Source of the DNA: Pseudactinotalea terrae | GTDB taxonomy: Bacteria > Actinomycetota > Actinomycetes > Actinomycetales > Beutenbergiaceae | Direction: 5' to 3' | Assembly: GCF_009733845.1 (NCBI RefSeq) | Contig: NZ_WNXZ01000008.1 | Coordinates: forward strand, 141,971 to 205,970 | Length of the DNA stretch: 64,000 bases | Shown here: piece after piece, positions 52,249 through 61,238 of the stretch | Layout: each line of letters begins with the position of its first letter | Position numbering within the stretch: position 1 is the stretch's first letter | Notes under the pieces: generated by a model | Databases searched by the model: none | Told to the model about the DNA's origin: nothing | The model's input: the letters and a program-made list of their open reading frames with translations, nothing else | Made by a program: the position numbers and the translations under genes

Positions 52249-53877
52249 ATGGTCCGCATGAGGAACACCCACGCAAAGGTGCTGGTCGTCGGCGGAGGGC
52301 TCGGTGGCGTCGCTGCTGCGTTGACCGCAGCCCGACGCGGCCTCCACGTCGTCATGTCCGAGCCGACCCGCTGGATCGGTGGTGTGCTGACGTCGCAGGC
52401 CGTGCCTCCGGACGAGCATCGGTGGATCGAGCAGTTCGGTTGCACCGCCACCTATCGGCAGCTGCGCACCGCCATCCGGGACTACTACCGGCAGCACTAC
52501 CCGCTGACGGAGACCGCGCGCGCGGATCGCCGCCTGAACCCCGGGGCGGCCAAGGTGTCCGACCTCTGCCACGAACCGCGGGTGACGCTGGCGGTCCTCG
52601 AGGCGCTCCTGGCGCCGCATCGTGCAGCCGGCCGCGTCGAGCTACTGCTGGAGCATGCGCCGGTCGCCGCCGACGCCGACCGGGACGCCGTCCAGGCCGT
52701 GACGCTGGAGCACCTGCCGAGCGGTGATCTCCTGACCGTCACCGCCGACTGGGTGATCGATGCGACCGAGACCGGCGACCTGCTGCCGCTGGCTCAGGTC
52801 GAGCACGTCACCGGCGCCGAGTCGGCGCACGACACGGGTGAGCCGCACGCGCCCGCCACGGCAGCGCCGTCGAACATGCAGCCCGTCAGCGTGTGCTTCG
52901 CGATCGACCATCGGCCGGGCGAGGACCACCGGATCGACAAGCCGGCGCGGTACCAGCACGTGCAGGAGGCGCGTATCGAGCACTGGCCGGGCAGCCAGCT
53001 CTCGTTCGTGGCGCCGCACCCGAAGCTGCTCACGCCGGTGCAGCACTTCTTCGAGCCGAACCCCGCGGGCGACCCGAGCGAGATTCGCCCCGACTACGCC
53101 GACGAGCGCGTCGGGACCATGGACAGGAACCTCTGGACGTTCCGCCGGATCGCGGCCCGCGGCAACTTCCAGCCGGGTGCCTACCCCTCGGACATCACGT
53201 TGGTGAACTGGCCCCAGATCGACTACTGGGAGGGGCCGGTCATCGATGTCCCGGATGCCGATCGGCACGTCGAACAGGCGCGGCAGCTGTCGTTGTCCTT
53301 CCTGTACTGGCTGCAGAACGAGGCGCCGCGCCCGGATGGCGGCACGGGGTGGCCAGGCCTGCGGCTGCGCGGCGACCTCATCGGTGACAGCCCCGACGGA
53401 CTGGCGTTGGCGCCGTACATCCGCGAGTCGCGGCGCATCCTGGCCGAGCACACCGTCACCGAGCAGGAGATCGCGCTGGAGGTGCGTGGCGACCGCGGTG
53501 CGCTCGCCCACCGCGACTCTGTCGGTGTGGGCATGTACCGGATCGACCTGCACCCCTCGACCGGCGCAGATCCGTACATCGACATCCCGTGCCTGCCCTT
53601 CCAGGTGCCGCTCGGCGCGCTGCTACCCGTGCGGGTACGCAACCTGCTCCCGGCCGCCAAGAACATCGGCACCACGCACATCACCAACGGCGCGTACCGC
53701 ATGCCGTTGGTGGAGTGGAACGTCGGGGAGGTCGACGGGCATCTGATCGCGTTCTGCGAGCAGCGCGGCTGCACACCCTCGCAGGTCCGGTCCAGGGACG
53801 ACCTGCTCACCGACTTCCAGGCCGAGCTGAGCGCGGCGGGGGTCGAGCTCGCTTGGCCGCGAGTGGCCGGCTACTGA
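52249..53877 (+). CDS. FAD-dependent oxidoreductase
   Basis: A 542-residue protein of the FAD_oxidored group. The ADP-binding loop KVLVVGGGLGGVAAALTAARRG is at the N-terminus, then PTRWIGGVLTSQ, and VIDATETGDLLPLA near the middle; ATD-type terminus ILPAAKN-like LLPAAKNIGTTHITNGAYR is near the end. No signal peptide is seen, so it acts in the cytoplasm. Its role beside a sugar importer is unknown; oxidation of a sugar or sugar-linked hydroxyl is one idea. Start 52249 or ATG 52258 are both possible; neither has a ribosome-binding site. Confidence 0.8.
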   Translation: MVRMRNTHAKVLVVGGGLGGVAAALTAARRGLHVVMSEPTRWIGGVLTSQAVPPDEHRWIEQFGCTATYRQLRTAIRDYYRQHYPLTETARADRRLNPGAAKVSDLCHEPRVTLAVLEALLAPHRAAGRVELLLEHAPVAADADRDAVQAVTLEHLPSGDLLTVTADWVIDATETGDLLPLAQVEHVTGAESAHDTGEPHAPATAAPSNMQPVSVCFAIDHRPGEDHRIDKPARYQHVQEARIEHWPGSQLSFVAPHPKLLTPVQHFFEPNPAGDPSEIRPDYADERVGTMDRNLWTFRRIAARGNFQPGAYPSDITLVNWPQIDYWEGPVIDVPDADRHVEQARQLSLSFLYWLQNEAPRPDGGTGWPGLRLRGDLIGDSPDGLALAPYIRESRRILAEHTVTEQEIALEVRGDRGALAHRDSVGVGMYRIDLHPSTGADPYIDIPCLPFQVPLGALLPVRVRNLLPAAKNIGTTHITNGAYRMPLVEWNVGEVDGHLIAFCEQRGCTPSQVRSRDDLLTDFQAELSAAGVELAWPRVAGY

Positions 53878-53921
53878 CCAACGCATCAATGACAGACACA
53901 CCCCCGTCGAAGGAGACGAAC

Positions 53922-55250
53922 ATGTCCGCACGCATACGCACGACTGTGGCAACCGCGGCACTGACGGCCGCCACGCTCACGCTGGCCGCCTGCGCTGGTG
54001 GCGAGCCGGAGGGCGACCCTGGCGGCGAGACGGTGATCACGTGCGCCACATGCCAGGAGTCGCCCACCGATCCGTTCCTGCAGTACAACTTCGAGGCTGC
54101 GACCCGGTTCAACGAGGAGTACGCCGGCCAGTACCGCATCGAGATGCTCAACAACGCCAACGCCGGCTCGAGCGAGGACCGGTTGCAGTATTACCAGCGC
54201 CTCGCGCTCGCCGACGACCTGCCGGACCTGTTCCAGCTCAACTCGGCCGAGATCGCGGCACTGTCGGAGACCGGCACGCTCCACGACTTCACCACGGAGC
54301 TCGATGCGGAACCCGACTGGGCCGACAGCTTCCAGACCGGTGCGTTCGACGCCCTCACGGGCGCCGAGGGGCAGGTGTGGGCCATCCCGCAGCAACGCGA
54401 CCCGATCGGTACCTACTGGAACACCGAGGCGTGGGGGTCGGTCGGGTTCGAGACGTTCCCCACGACGTGGGACGACTTCGAGGTGGGAGCCGAGGCGCTC
54501 GCGCAGCAAGGCAAGCTCGCGCTCGCGCTCGACGGCGACTGGGCCACGATGCTGACCTGGACCAACCTGATCGGGACGCAGCCCGGCGGCGTGGACTTCC
54601 TCAAGGGCGAGATCGGTGAGGGCGGCGACTGGAGCGGCAACCCTGCGGTCGTCGCCGCCACCGAGCGGCTGCGCGGATGGCACACCGCCGGCTACGTCAA
54701 CTCCGACGCTTTCAGCGGAGAGTTCTCCAACGCTGCCGCCGCGTACCTGTCGACCGACGCAGCAGCGGTGCCGAACGGTCCGTGGTTCGTGGCGACCAAT
54801 CTCCAGACCGACGCCGCGGCCCCAGGCCTGTACGACAGCACGGGATACGCGCTCTCACCGGGCTGGGACGCCGGCCAGGGTGTCATCGTCGTCTCGGGTG
54901 CCGGCTGGGTGTCCGGCGCCACCGACGAGGCGAGCCTCGAGGCCGTCGGCGCGTTCATGCGCTTCGTGACCACCGCCGAAGAGGCGCTGACGCAGGCAGC
55001 CGAGACGGGTGCCAATCCCGCGGTCGTCGTGCCGGGGGCGGAGCTGGCGTCCGCCGACCTGGAGCCGCTGTCAGCGGGCCTCGTGATCGCGGCCGCCGAG
55101 GCCGAGTTCACCTACCCGCACGTGCGGGTGTTCGGTCCTGCAGGTTTCGGGCCCGCCTGGAAGAACCTGTGGCCCGCCTACGTCAACGGCGAGATGGACA
55201 CCAGCACGTTCCTGTCGCGACTGTCGGCCGATGCCACCGCAGGAGCCTGA
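53922..55250 (+). CDS. Carbohydrate ABC transporter substrate-binding lipoprotein
   Basis: A 442-residue CUT1-type binding protein. The N-terminus is a lipoprotein signal with lipobox LAAC near residue 24, and GAAGGAGA precedes the ATG. TYWNTEAWGSVGFETFPTTWDDFEVGAEAL and EAVGAFMRFVTTAEEALTQAAETGANP follow the family pattern. It sits 44 bp after the FAD oxidoreductase and directly before two permeases. The ligand is unknown. Confidence 0.9.
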   Translation: MSARIRTTVATAALTAATLTLAACAGGEPEGDPGGETVITCATCQESPTDPFLQYNFEAATRFNEEYAGQYRIEMLNNANAGSSEDRLQYYQRLALADDLPDLFQLNSAEIAALSETGTLHDFTTELDAEPDWADSFQTGAFDALTGAEGQVWAIPQQRDPIGTYWNTEAWGSVGFETFPTTWDDFEVGAEALAQQGKLALALDGDWATMLTWTNLIGTQPGGVDFLKGEIGEGGDWSGNPAVVAATERLRGWHTAGYVNSDAFSGEFSNAAAAYLSTDAAAVPNGPWFVATNLQTDAAAPGLYDSTGYALSPGWDAGQGVIVVSGAGWVSGATDEASLEAVGAFMRFVTTAEEALTQAAETGANPAVVVPGAELASADLEPLSAGLVIAAAEAEFTYPHVRVFGPAGFGPAWKNLWPAYVNGEMDTSTFLSRLSADATAGA

Positions 55251-55252
55251 TG

Positions 55253-56173
55253 ATGGCACGGCCTGCCGCGCGCCCGAACCGGGCGAGAGCCGTGCCCACG
55301 ACCGCGCCGCGGATTCCGCGTGGCATGCGGGGTCCTGTCCTGATCTCGCTGCTGCCTGCCGCGGTCCTGTTCAGCGTCTTCTTCGCCGTCCCGTTGGTCG
55401 TCCTCGTCGGCACGGCGTTCACCGACTGGTCAGGGACACAGATGGCCTTCGTGGGGGTCGACAACTTCGCCCGGCTGGGGGCCGACCCGGTGTTCGCCAA
55501 GGTCGCCACCAACACGGTCTTCTATCTGGCGGCGTCGGTCCTCGTGCAGGTGCCGCTCGGCGTCGCCGTCGGCATCGTGCTCGCGATGAAGGTGCCCGGC
55601 TGGCGGGCGCTGCGCACGGTGCTGTTCATCCCGTTCGTCATCTCCGGCGCCGCCTACGCGCTGATCTTCTCGATGTTCTACAACCCACGGTTCGGCCTGC
55701 TGAACAACCTGATCGCACCTCTCGGGCTGCCGCAGCGCGACTGGCTGTACGAGACCGGCACGGCACGCTGGGCGATCGCCGGCACCTTTGTGTTCATCCT
55801 CGGCTTCGTCATCGTGGTCACGATGGCTGAGATCACCTCGATCCCCGCCGAGCTCTACGAGGCCGCCGAGGTCGACGGTGCGACCGGGTGGCAGCAGCAG
55901 ACGCGGATCACCTTGCCGCTGCTCCGCAACGCCATCGGGACCTGTGTGCTCATTCGACTGCTCGCCGACATCGGGATGTTCGACCTCGTGTTCATCCTCA
56001 CGGCGGGCGGTCCCGACGACGCGACCGCGACGCTGGCCCTGTACGCCTACCGTGCCTACCTGCACGGTGAGTGGGGCCACGCGAACGCTGTCGGCCTGGT
56101 CATCCTGCTGCTCGGGGGCGCGCTCATCGTCACGGTGCGGCGCGTGTTCCGGATCGGAGAGCGAGACCGATGA
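55253..56173 (+). CDS. Sugar ABC transporter permease (MalF type)
   Basis: About 306 residues, six helices. AGGAG precedes two adjacent ATG codons (55250, 55253) that overlap or follow the binding-protein stop. The docking loop is YEAAEVDGATGWQQQTRITLPLLRN. It forms the importer with the next permease. Confidence 0.92.
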   Translation: MARPAARPNRARAVPTTAPRIPRGMRGPVLISLLPAAVLFSVFFAVPLVVLVGTAFTDWSGTQMAFVGVDNFARLGADPVFAKVATNTVFYLAASVLVQVPLGVAVGIVLAMKVPGWRALRTVLFIPFVISGAAYALIFSMFYNPRFGLLNNLIAPLGLPQRDWLYETGTARWAIAGTFVFILGFVIVVTMAEITSIPAELYEAAEVDGATGWQQQTRITLPLLRNAIGTCVLIRLLADIGMFDLVFILTAGGPDDATATLALYAYRAYLHGEWGHANAVGLVILLLGGALIVTVRRVFRIGERDR

Positions 56174-57063
56174 CTGCGACCACACTGCGTCCGGCTACCC
56201 GGTCGACCAGCACGGTCACACCGGGCCGGTCGGTGCGGCGCACCCGGCCGATCTGGGCAACCGTGGTGGTGTATGCCTTCCTGGCGGCCGTGACCCTCGC
56301 ATCGCTGCTCCCCACCGTGTGGGTGATGTCGTCCGCCTTCAAGACCGCCTCGCAGATCAACTCCGGGTCCGGGCTGTTGCCCTCCCCGTGGACCCTGCAG
56401 GGCTTCGTCGACGCCTTCACGCAGATCCACCTGCACGCCTACATCGGCAACACGGTGCTCTACGCCGTCGGTGGCACGACCGGTGCCCTCATCACGGCGT
56501 TCCTCGCGGCCTACCCGCTGGCCCGCTACTCCTTCCGTGGCCGCAATGCGCTGGTCGCGACCTTCTCGCTGGCTCTGGCCATCCCGCTCGTCGGCCTGGC
56601 CACGCCCCTGTTCTTCGTCGTCCGCTCGCTCGAGATGTTCGACTCCCGCCTCGGGCTGGTGATCTTCTACTCGGCCCTGGAGTTCCCGTTCACGTTCATC
56701 GTGCTCCGGTCGTTCCTGCTGTCGCTGCCCGGCGAGATCGAGGAGGCGGCGATCATGGACGGCGCCGGCTACCTCGCGATCATCCGACGCATCGTCGTGC
56801 CGTTGGCGAGACCCGCGATCGCCACCGTGTGCGTGGTCGCCTTCGTCAAGATCTGGAACGAGTTCTTCTTCGCCAACCTCTTGACCGTCTCCGCGGACAA
56901 CCACAACGTGCAGCTCGCACTCGCCGGCTTCAAGAGCCAGTTCGGATTCAACATCACCGGAGCGCTGGCCGGCGCGACGATGGTGATGCTCGTGCCCATC
57001 GGCCTGTTCCTGATCCTGCAGCGGCAGGTGATCGCCGGACTCACGGCTGGCGCGGTCAAGTAG
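56170..57063 (+). CDS. Sugar ABC transporter permease (MalG type)
   Basis: A 297-residue membrane protein with six helices, starting by ATGA overlap with the preceding gene. The docking loop is EEAAIMDGAGYLAIIRRIVVPLARPAIA. The operon has no ATPase gene. It converges with and overlaps the small zinc-ribbon-like gene by 8 bp. Confidence 0.92.
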   Translation: MTATTLRPATRSTSTVTPGRSVRRTRPIWATVVVYAFLAAVTLASLLPTVWVMSSAFKTASQINSGSGLLPSPWTLQGFVDAFTQIHLHAYIGNTVLYAVGGTTGALITAFLAAYPLARYSFRGRNALVATFSLALAIPLVGLATPLFFVVRSLEMFDSRLGLVIFYSALEFPFTFIVLRSFLLSLPGEIEEAAIMDGAGYLAIIRRIVVPLARPAIATVCVVAFVKIWNEFFFANLLTVSADNHNVQLALAGFKSQFGFNITGALAGATMVMLVPIGLFLILQRQVIAGLTAGAVK

Positions 57064-57298
57064 CGGCCGGCCCGCTGTCCTCGCCGCCGACCACCCGGCT
57101 CACCGCCGCAGGCGGTTCGTCGGCGTGCTGCTGCACGTCGATGCGGTTGCCGCCGCAGCTCACGCAGCTGACGTAGCGCACCACGCCGGTCGAGGTCCGG
57201 TGACTGGAGCGGGTCTGCCAGGCGTGCTCGTGCGTCGCGGTCGCAGTCTCGGTCGGTCTGGTCTCGGTCGGTTCGAGGAGCGTCATACCCTCCACCAT
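57056..57298 (-). CDS. Small hypothetical protein with CxxCG motif
   Basis: An 80-residue protein. The central part EHAWQTRSSHRTSTGVVRYVSCVSCGGNRIDVQ has a CxxCG pair and nearby histidines that could bind zinc, a pattern found in short actinobacterial proteins of unknown function. Either ATG 57298 or ATG 57286 could be the start; GGAGGG precedes the second. It is divergent from the CGNR gene by 14 bp. Confidence 0.6.
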   Translation of the reverse strand: MVEGMTLLEPTETRPTETATATHEHAWQTRSSHRTSTGVVRYVSCVSCGGNRIDVQQHADEPPAAVSRVVGGEDSGPAAT

Positions 57299-57312
57299 GC
57301 TGTAATGGTCCT

Positions 57313-57846
57313 ATGCATCTCAACCCTTACGGCGAGTACGCGGTGCTCCTCGCTCAATCACTGGCGAACGACTGGCCCGCGGATGCCGCGGACATCGTGG
57401 AGCGGACCCGGGAGTTCGGCATGACGATGTCCTTCTCGGTCGGCCCCGGCGCGCACGCCGGGATGCGTGAGGTGATCGACCACTGGCTCACCGTGGTGGA
57501 TGCGAGCGATCCAGCCGAGCGGGCCGCCATCCTCAACGACCAGATGGCCGCAGTCGCCGCCTACCCGCGGTTGACCGATCACGACGGCGAGGGCTGGCAC
57601 CTGCACTACCGCGACCAGAACCGCGCGCTGCCGGCGGCGCTCGCCGCCGTCATCAGCGTCGGCACGGCGCTGCACCTGACCACGCGGGGCATGCACCGCC
57701 TGGGCAGGTGCGCGGCAGGTGAGGAGCCCGGGGACCCGTGCACCGCCGTCGTGGTGGACATCACACGCAACGGCACGCAGCGATACTGCTCGGTCAGGTG
57801 CGCGAACCGGGCCGCGGTGCGGCGGCACCGGGCGCGCTCGCGATGA
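57313..57846 (+). CDS. CGNR zinc-finger family protein
   Basis: A 177-residue protein. The N-terminal ~120 residues are the ABATE-like domain (AVLLAQSLANDWP ... LTDHDGEGWHLHY), and the C-terminus has the zinc motif with GRC, PC, RYCSVRCANRAAVRRHR, where CGNR appears as CANR. Such proteins are thought to bind DNA as regulators in actinobacteria. TGTAAT lies 6 nt before the ATG, so a leaderless start is possible. The target is unknown. Confidence 0.8.
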   Translation: MHLNPYGEYAVLLAQSLANDWPADAADIVERTREFGMTMSFSVGPGAHAGMREVIDHWLTVVDASDPAERAAILNDQMAAVAAYPRLTDHDGEGWHLHYRDQNRALPAALAAVISVGTALHLTTRGMHRLGRCAAGEEPGDPCTAVVVDITRNGTQRYCSVRCANRAAVRRHRARSR

Positions 57847-57869
57847 CCGCTCAGCAGCGCGGCGGCTGC

Positions 57870-58238
57870 TCACACCGCCGGCAGCATCAGCCCGAGCGCG
57901 GCTGCGGCCGCCGACAGCACGGCCAGGACCAGCGGGAACGCATAGGACTCCTCGCGGCGAGCGTGCGTGACGACGCCACCGATCATCAGCGCCGCCAGCG
58001 CGCACGCCGCGACGGGGCTGAGCAGCGGCGCGATCCCGAGCAGCACCGGGAGGATCAGGCCGACGGCGCCGACCACCTCCGCAGCGCCGATCAGCTTGAT
58101 CTGTGCGGATGTGAAGTCCTCGACGTAGTGCAGCCCGGCGGCGGCGAGCGCAGCTCTGGGTCGGGCCAGCTTGGTCAGCCCGGCCGCCAGGTACAGGGCC
58201 GCGAGCGACCCGGCCAGCGCCAGGTAGGCGATCCACAT
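57870..58238 (-). CDS. DoxX-like small membrane protein
   Basis: A 122-residue protein with four helices. YLAAGLTKLARPRAALAAAGLHYVEDFTSAQIKLIGAAEVVGAVGLILP is the DoxX-like pattern. GGGAGG lies upstream of the ATG at 58238. The family is of uncertain function, often tied to thiol or redox stress. The reading frame is open upstream but has no supported start there. Confidence 0.78.
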   Translation of the reverse strand: MWIAYLALAGSLAALYLAAGLTKLARPRAALAAAGLHYVEDFTSAQIKLIGAAEVVGAVGLILPVLLGIAPLLSPVAACALAALMIGGVVTHARREESYAFPLVLAVLSAAAAALGLMLPAV

Positions 58239-58359
58239 GAGCGAGGCCTCCCCCCGTCGGCGGCGCACCCCGCGCCGCCCGGGACAGTCTTCAGGCGGCG
58301 ACCGGGGCGTGGACATCCGCCGATCGGTGGATCCTGCTCGGTCTTCGCCGAGCGGCTTC

Positions 58360-59145
58360 CTAGCTGCTCTTGCGGATCGCCCTGACCCCGACGGCGAGCC
58401 CGACCAGCGCGACCAGCAGCGCGGCCAGCCACCCCCACAGCACCTCGCTCGAGCCGAACGAGCCACCCAGCAGTGCCCGCTGTGCCTCGACCACGTGGCT
58501 GACCGGGTTGAACGAGGCCACGGCACGCATCCACCCCGGGCCGCCGTCGAGCGGCAGCAGCACGCCCGAGAGGATGAGCAGCGGGAAGATCAGGCTCTGC
58601 TGCACACCCCAGAACAGCCACTCGTGCTCCTTGGTGGCGAGCGCGAGCGAGTAGCTCAGCGCGCCCAGTCCGATCCCGAAGACCGCGAGCAGGCCGAGCC
58701 CGGCGAGCAGCCCCAGCGGGTGCGCGCGGAACCCGAAGATCATCGCGATCCCCACGATCACCAGCGCCTGCACCACGATCGGCGCGACCTCCTTCAGCGC
58801 CCGGCCGATCAGCAGTGCGGGCCGTGACAGCGGCGCCACGAGCGTGCGCTCGTGGGAGCCGGTCATCATCTCGTACTGCAGGTTCGAGCCGGTCGCGCCG
58901 GTGCCGAACAGCACGATCATCACGAGCACGCCCGGCACGAACCAGGCGAGCGTGGTTGCCAGGTCCTGACCGGACTGGGCCACCAGCAGCGGCCCGAACA
59001 GCCCGAGGAAAACCAACGGCTGCAGCAGGCTGAAGATCAGCGAGAACGGGTCTCGGACCATCGGCTTCAGCTCACGGAGCAGCACGTTCCAGGTGTCCCG
59101 GGCGAGCTGCGGGCGGACGGTCCTCGCCTCGAGTGCGGCGGTCAT
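58360..59145 (-). CDS. ABC-2 type exporter permease (DrrB-like)
   Basis: A 261-residue membrane protein with six helices. RELKPMVRDPFSLIFSLLQPLVFLGLFGPLL and ATGSNLQYEMMTGSHERTLVAPLSRPALLIGRALKE are typical of DrrB permeases, as is NPVSHVVEAQRALLGG near the end. Its ATG overlaps the ATPase stop by 4 bp. Confidence 0.87.
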   Translation of the reverse strand: MTAALEARTVRPQLARDTWNVLLRELKPMVRDPFSLIFSLLQPLVFLGLFGPLLVAQSGQDLATTLAWFVPGVLVMIVLFGTGATGSNLQYEMMTGSHERTLVAPLSRPALLIGRALKEVAPIVVQALVIVGIAMIFGFRAHPLGLLAGLGLLAVFGIGLGALSYSLALATKEHEWLFWGVQQSLIFPLLILSGVLLPLDGGPGWMRAVASFNPVSHVVEAQRALLGGSFGSSEVLWGWLAALLVALVGLAVGVRAIRKSS

Positions 59146-60176
59146 CGGGTGCTCCCTTCGAGCGTGCGGGTCTCGTCGTTGGATGTCTCTGGTGAGTCGG
59201 GCTCGGTCTTGTCCGCGTCGCGCAGGGTGCGGCCGGTGAGCGCCAGGAAGACGTCGTCGAGCGTGGGCGGCACCGCCGTCGCCGTCGTGACCCTGATGCC
59301 CTCGTGGTCGAGCTCGCGCAGCAGGCGCGGCAGCAGCGCCGAGCCCTGAGGTGCCGTGAAGGCGAGGGTGCGGTCGTCGCGTCGTTCCGCGCCGGCGCCC
59401 GCGAGGCGCTCGACGGCGGAGCTCGCGCGGGCGAGGTGCGTCGCCTCGTCGAGAGTGAGCGTGATGGCGTCGCCGGCCAGGTTGGCCTTGAGGGTGGCGG
59501 CGGTGTCGTCGGCGATGACCCGGCCGCTGTCCATCACCATCACGCGCTCGGCGTACCGATCGGCCTCCTCGAGGTAGTGGGTGGTGAGGAAGACCGTGGT
59601 GCCGTAGCGGGCGCGCAGCGCGACGATGTGCTCCCACAGGTTGGCGCGGCTCTGCGGGTCGAGCCCGGTGGATGGTTCATCGAGGAACAGCACCGCGGGT
59701 GCGTGGACGAGCCCGAGCGCGATATCGAGGCGACGCTTCTGGCCGCCCGAGAGCTGCTGGACGGTGCGCGAGGCGAAGGACTCCAGCTCGAGCGAGGAGA
59801 TCAGCTCGTCGGTCCGTTGGGTGCGTTCCCGGCGACCCATGCCGTAGAACGCTCCTTGGCTGAGGAGCTCGTCACGGACGCGCTGGGAGAAGCTGCCCGA
59901 GCTGCCCTGGCCCACGTAGCCGATGCGCGAGCGCACACCGGAAGGGTCGCGCTCGATGTCGTAGCCGGCCACGCTGGCGCCGCCCGAGGTCGGTGGGATG
60001 AGCGTGGTGAGCATGCGCAGGCTCGTCGACTTGCCCGCGCCGTTGGGACCGAGGAACGCGACGAGCTCGCCACGGCGGACGTCGATGCTGAGGTCGGTGA
60101 CGGCGGTGACCTCGGTCTTCTTGACGGTGAATCGCTTGGTGAGGCTCTGGGTGGAGATGACGGTGTCGGAAGGCAT
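59142..60176 (-). CDS. DrrA-like ABC transporter ATPase
   Basis: A 344-residue ATPase. Walker [11 protein letters not shown] is near residues 42-51, the signature QLSGGQKRRLDIALGL near 140, Walker B AVLFLDEPSTGLDP near 160 and the switch TTHYLEEADRY next. The C-terminal ~110 residues form the DrrA extension (RLAGAGAERRDDRTLAF ... LDDVFLALTGR). It is divergent from the WYL regulator by 61 bp. TACCGT ends 7 nt before the ATG, a leaderless layout. Confidence 0.88.
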   Translation of the reverse strand: MPSDTVISTQSLTKRFTVKKTEVTAVTDLSIDVRRGELVAFLGPNGAGKSTSLRMLTTLIPPTSGGASVAGYDIERDPSGVRSRIGYVGQGSSGSFSQRVRDELLSQGAFYGMGRRERTQRTDELISSLELESFASRTVQQLSGGQKRRLDIALGLVHAPAVLFLDEPSTGLDPQSRANLWEHIVALRARYGTTVFLTTHYLEEADRYAERVMVMDSGRVIADDTAATLKANLAGDAITLTLDEATHLARASSAVERLAGAGAERRDDRTLAFTAPQGSALLPRLLRELDHEGIRVTTATAVPPTLDDVFLALTGRTLRDADKTEPDSPETSNDETRTLEGSTR

Positions 60177-60183
60177 GCCATCG

Positions 60184-60189
60184 ACGGTA
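60184..60189 (-). promoter_or_regulatory. Candidate -10 element for leaderless DrrA-like gene
   Basis: TACCGT on the minus strand ends 7 nt before the ATG at 60176. No ribosome-binding site is seen. Confidence 0.4.
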
Positions 60190-60207
60190 GAACCCGATGC
60201 GGACAGC

Positions 60208-60227
60208 TATAGTCCTCAATTCGAGGA
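60208..60227 (+). promoter_or_regulatory. Promoter -10 and adjoining inverted repeat of the WYL regulator
   Basis: TATAGT (60208-60213) is a near-consensus -10. Directly after it, TCCTC (60213-60217) and GAGGA (60223-60227) form an inverted repeat around AATTC, covering the likely transcription start. It could be the operator by which the WYL protein regulates itself and the divergent exporter. Confidence 0.45.
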
Positions 60228-60237
60228 AGATGGATGC

Positions 60238-61227
60238 ATGGCCGACACCACCGAGCGGATCCTCGCGCTGCTCAACCTCCTGCAGACCCACCGGCACTGG
60301 GCCGGGCGCGAGCTCGCGGCCCGGCTCGCGGTCACCGAGCGCACCGTGCGCCGCGACATCGACCGCCTTCGGGGCCTCGGCTACCGCGTGACGTCCGCGC
60401 CGGGCGTGGAGGGCGGGTACCGGCTGGCGCCGGGCAACGCGCTGCCGCCGCTGCTCCTCAACGACGACGAGGCGGTCACGATCGGGATCGGGCTGCGACT
60501 GGCCGCGACCCAACGACTCGTGGACGGCCCCCACACCACCCTCTCGGCCCTGGCCAAGATCGAGCAGGTGCTGCCGCCACAGCTGCGCGCGCGGGTCAAC
60601 GCGCTGGCGGCAGCGATCCGGCCCACGGCTGTGGACCGCGGCTCCGTGGTCTCGGGCCCGGTGCTGGGCGAGCTCGCGCTGGCGTGCCGCGACCGGGAGC
60701 GGCTGCGCTTCACGTACGTGTCCGCCGCCGGCGAGCAGACCGAGCGCCGGGTCGAGCCGCACGTGCTGGCACCTGCGGACCGCCACTGGTACCTGCTGGC
60801 CTGGGACCTCGACCGGGACGACTGGCGCACCTTCCGCGTCGACCGGCTGAGCGAGGTGGCGCACACGCACATGCGGTTCGAGCCGCGCCCGATCACGCCG
60901 GAAGAGGCCGACGAGCTCATCTTCGTCTCGACCAGCGGCGTGCGCACGAAGGTGCAGGCCGACATCGTCATCGAGATGTCGTTGCACGAGATGACGCAGT
61001 GGTTCGGGAACTGGTCGCGCGGTGCTTCCGAGGACGCCGATGGCCGCACACGGTGGCCTGCCGGGGGCAACGACGTCCGCGAGATGATGTACGCGATGTC
61101 CTGGGTGCCGCCCGGCGTCGGCTACCAGACCGATCTGGCCGAGCCACACCGGTCCGAGCTCCGGGAGATCCTGGAACGGATGGTCCGCGCACTCGGCGAC
61201 CCACCGCCGTCGGGCGAGGGGGCCTGA
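60238..61227 (+). CDS. WYL domain transcriptional regulator
   Basis: A 329-residue regulator. The N-terminal winged helix is ERILALLNLLQTHRHWAGRELAARLAVTERTVRRDIDRLRGLGY, of the DeoR-like HTH_11 type. The WYL domain (residues ~140-230) contains the motif DRHWYLLAWDLDRDDWRTFRVDRL, and a WCX extension ends the protein. WYL domains sense small ligands or nucleic acids. It probably controls the divergent DrrAB-type exporter. Confidence 0.88.
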   Translation: MADTTERILALLNLLQTHRHWAGRELAARLAVTERTVRRDIDRLRGLGYRVTSAPGVEGGYRLAPGNALPPLLLNDDEAVTIGIGLRLAATQRLVDGPHTTLSALAKIEQVLPPQLRARVNALAAAIRPTAVDRGSVVSGPVLGELALACRDRERLRFTYVSAAGEQTERRVEPHVLAPADRHWYLLAWDLDRDDWRTFRVDRLSEVAHTHMRFEPRPITPEEADELIFVSTSGVRTKVQADIVIEMSLHEMTQWFGNWSRGASEDADGRTRWPAGGNDVREMMYAMSWVPPGVGYQTDLAEPHRSELREILERMVRALGDPPPSGEGA

Positions 61228-61238
61228 GAGGATGCCGG

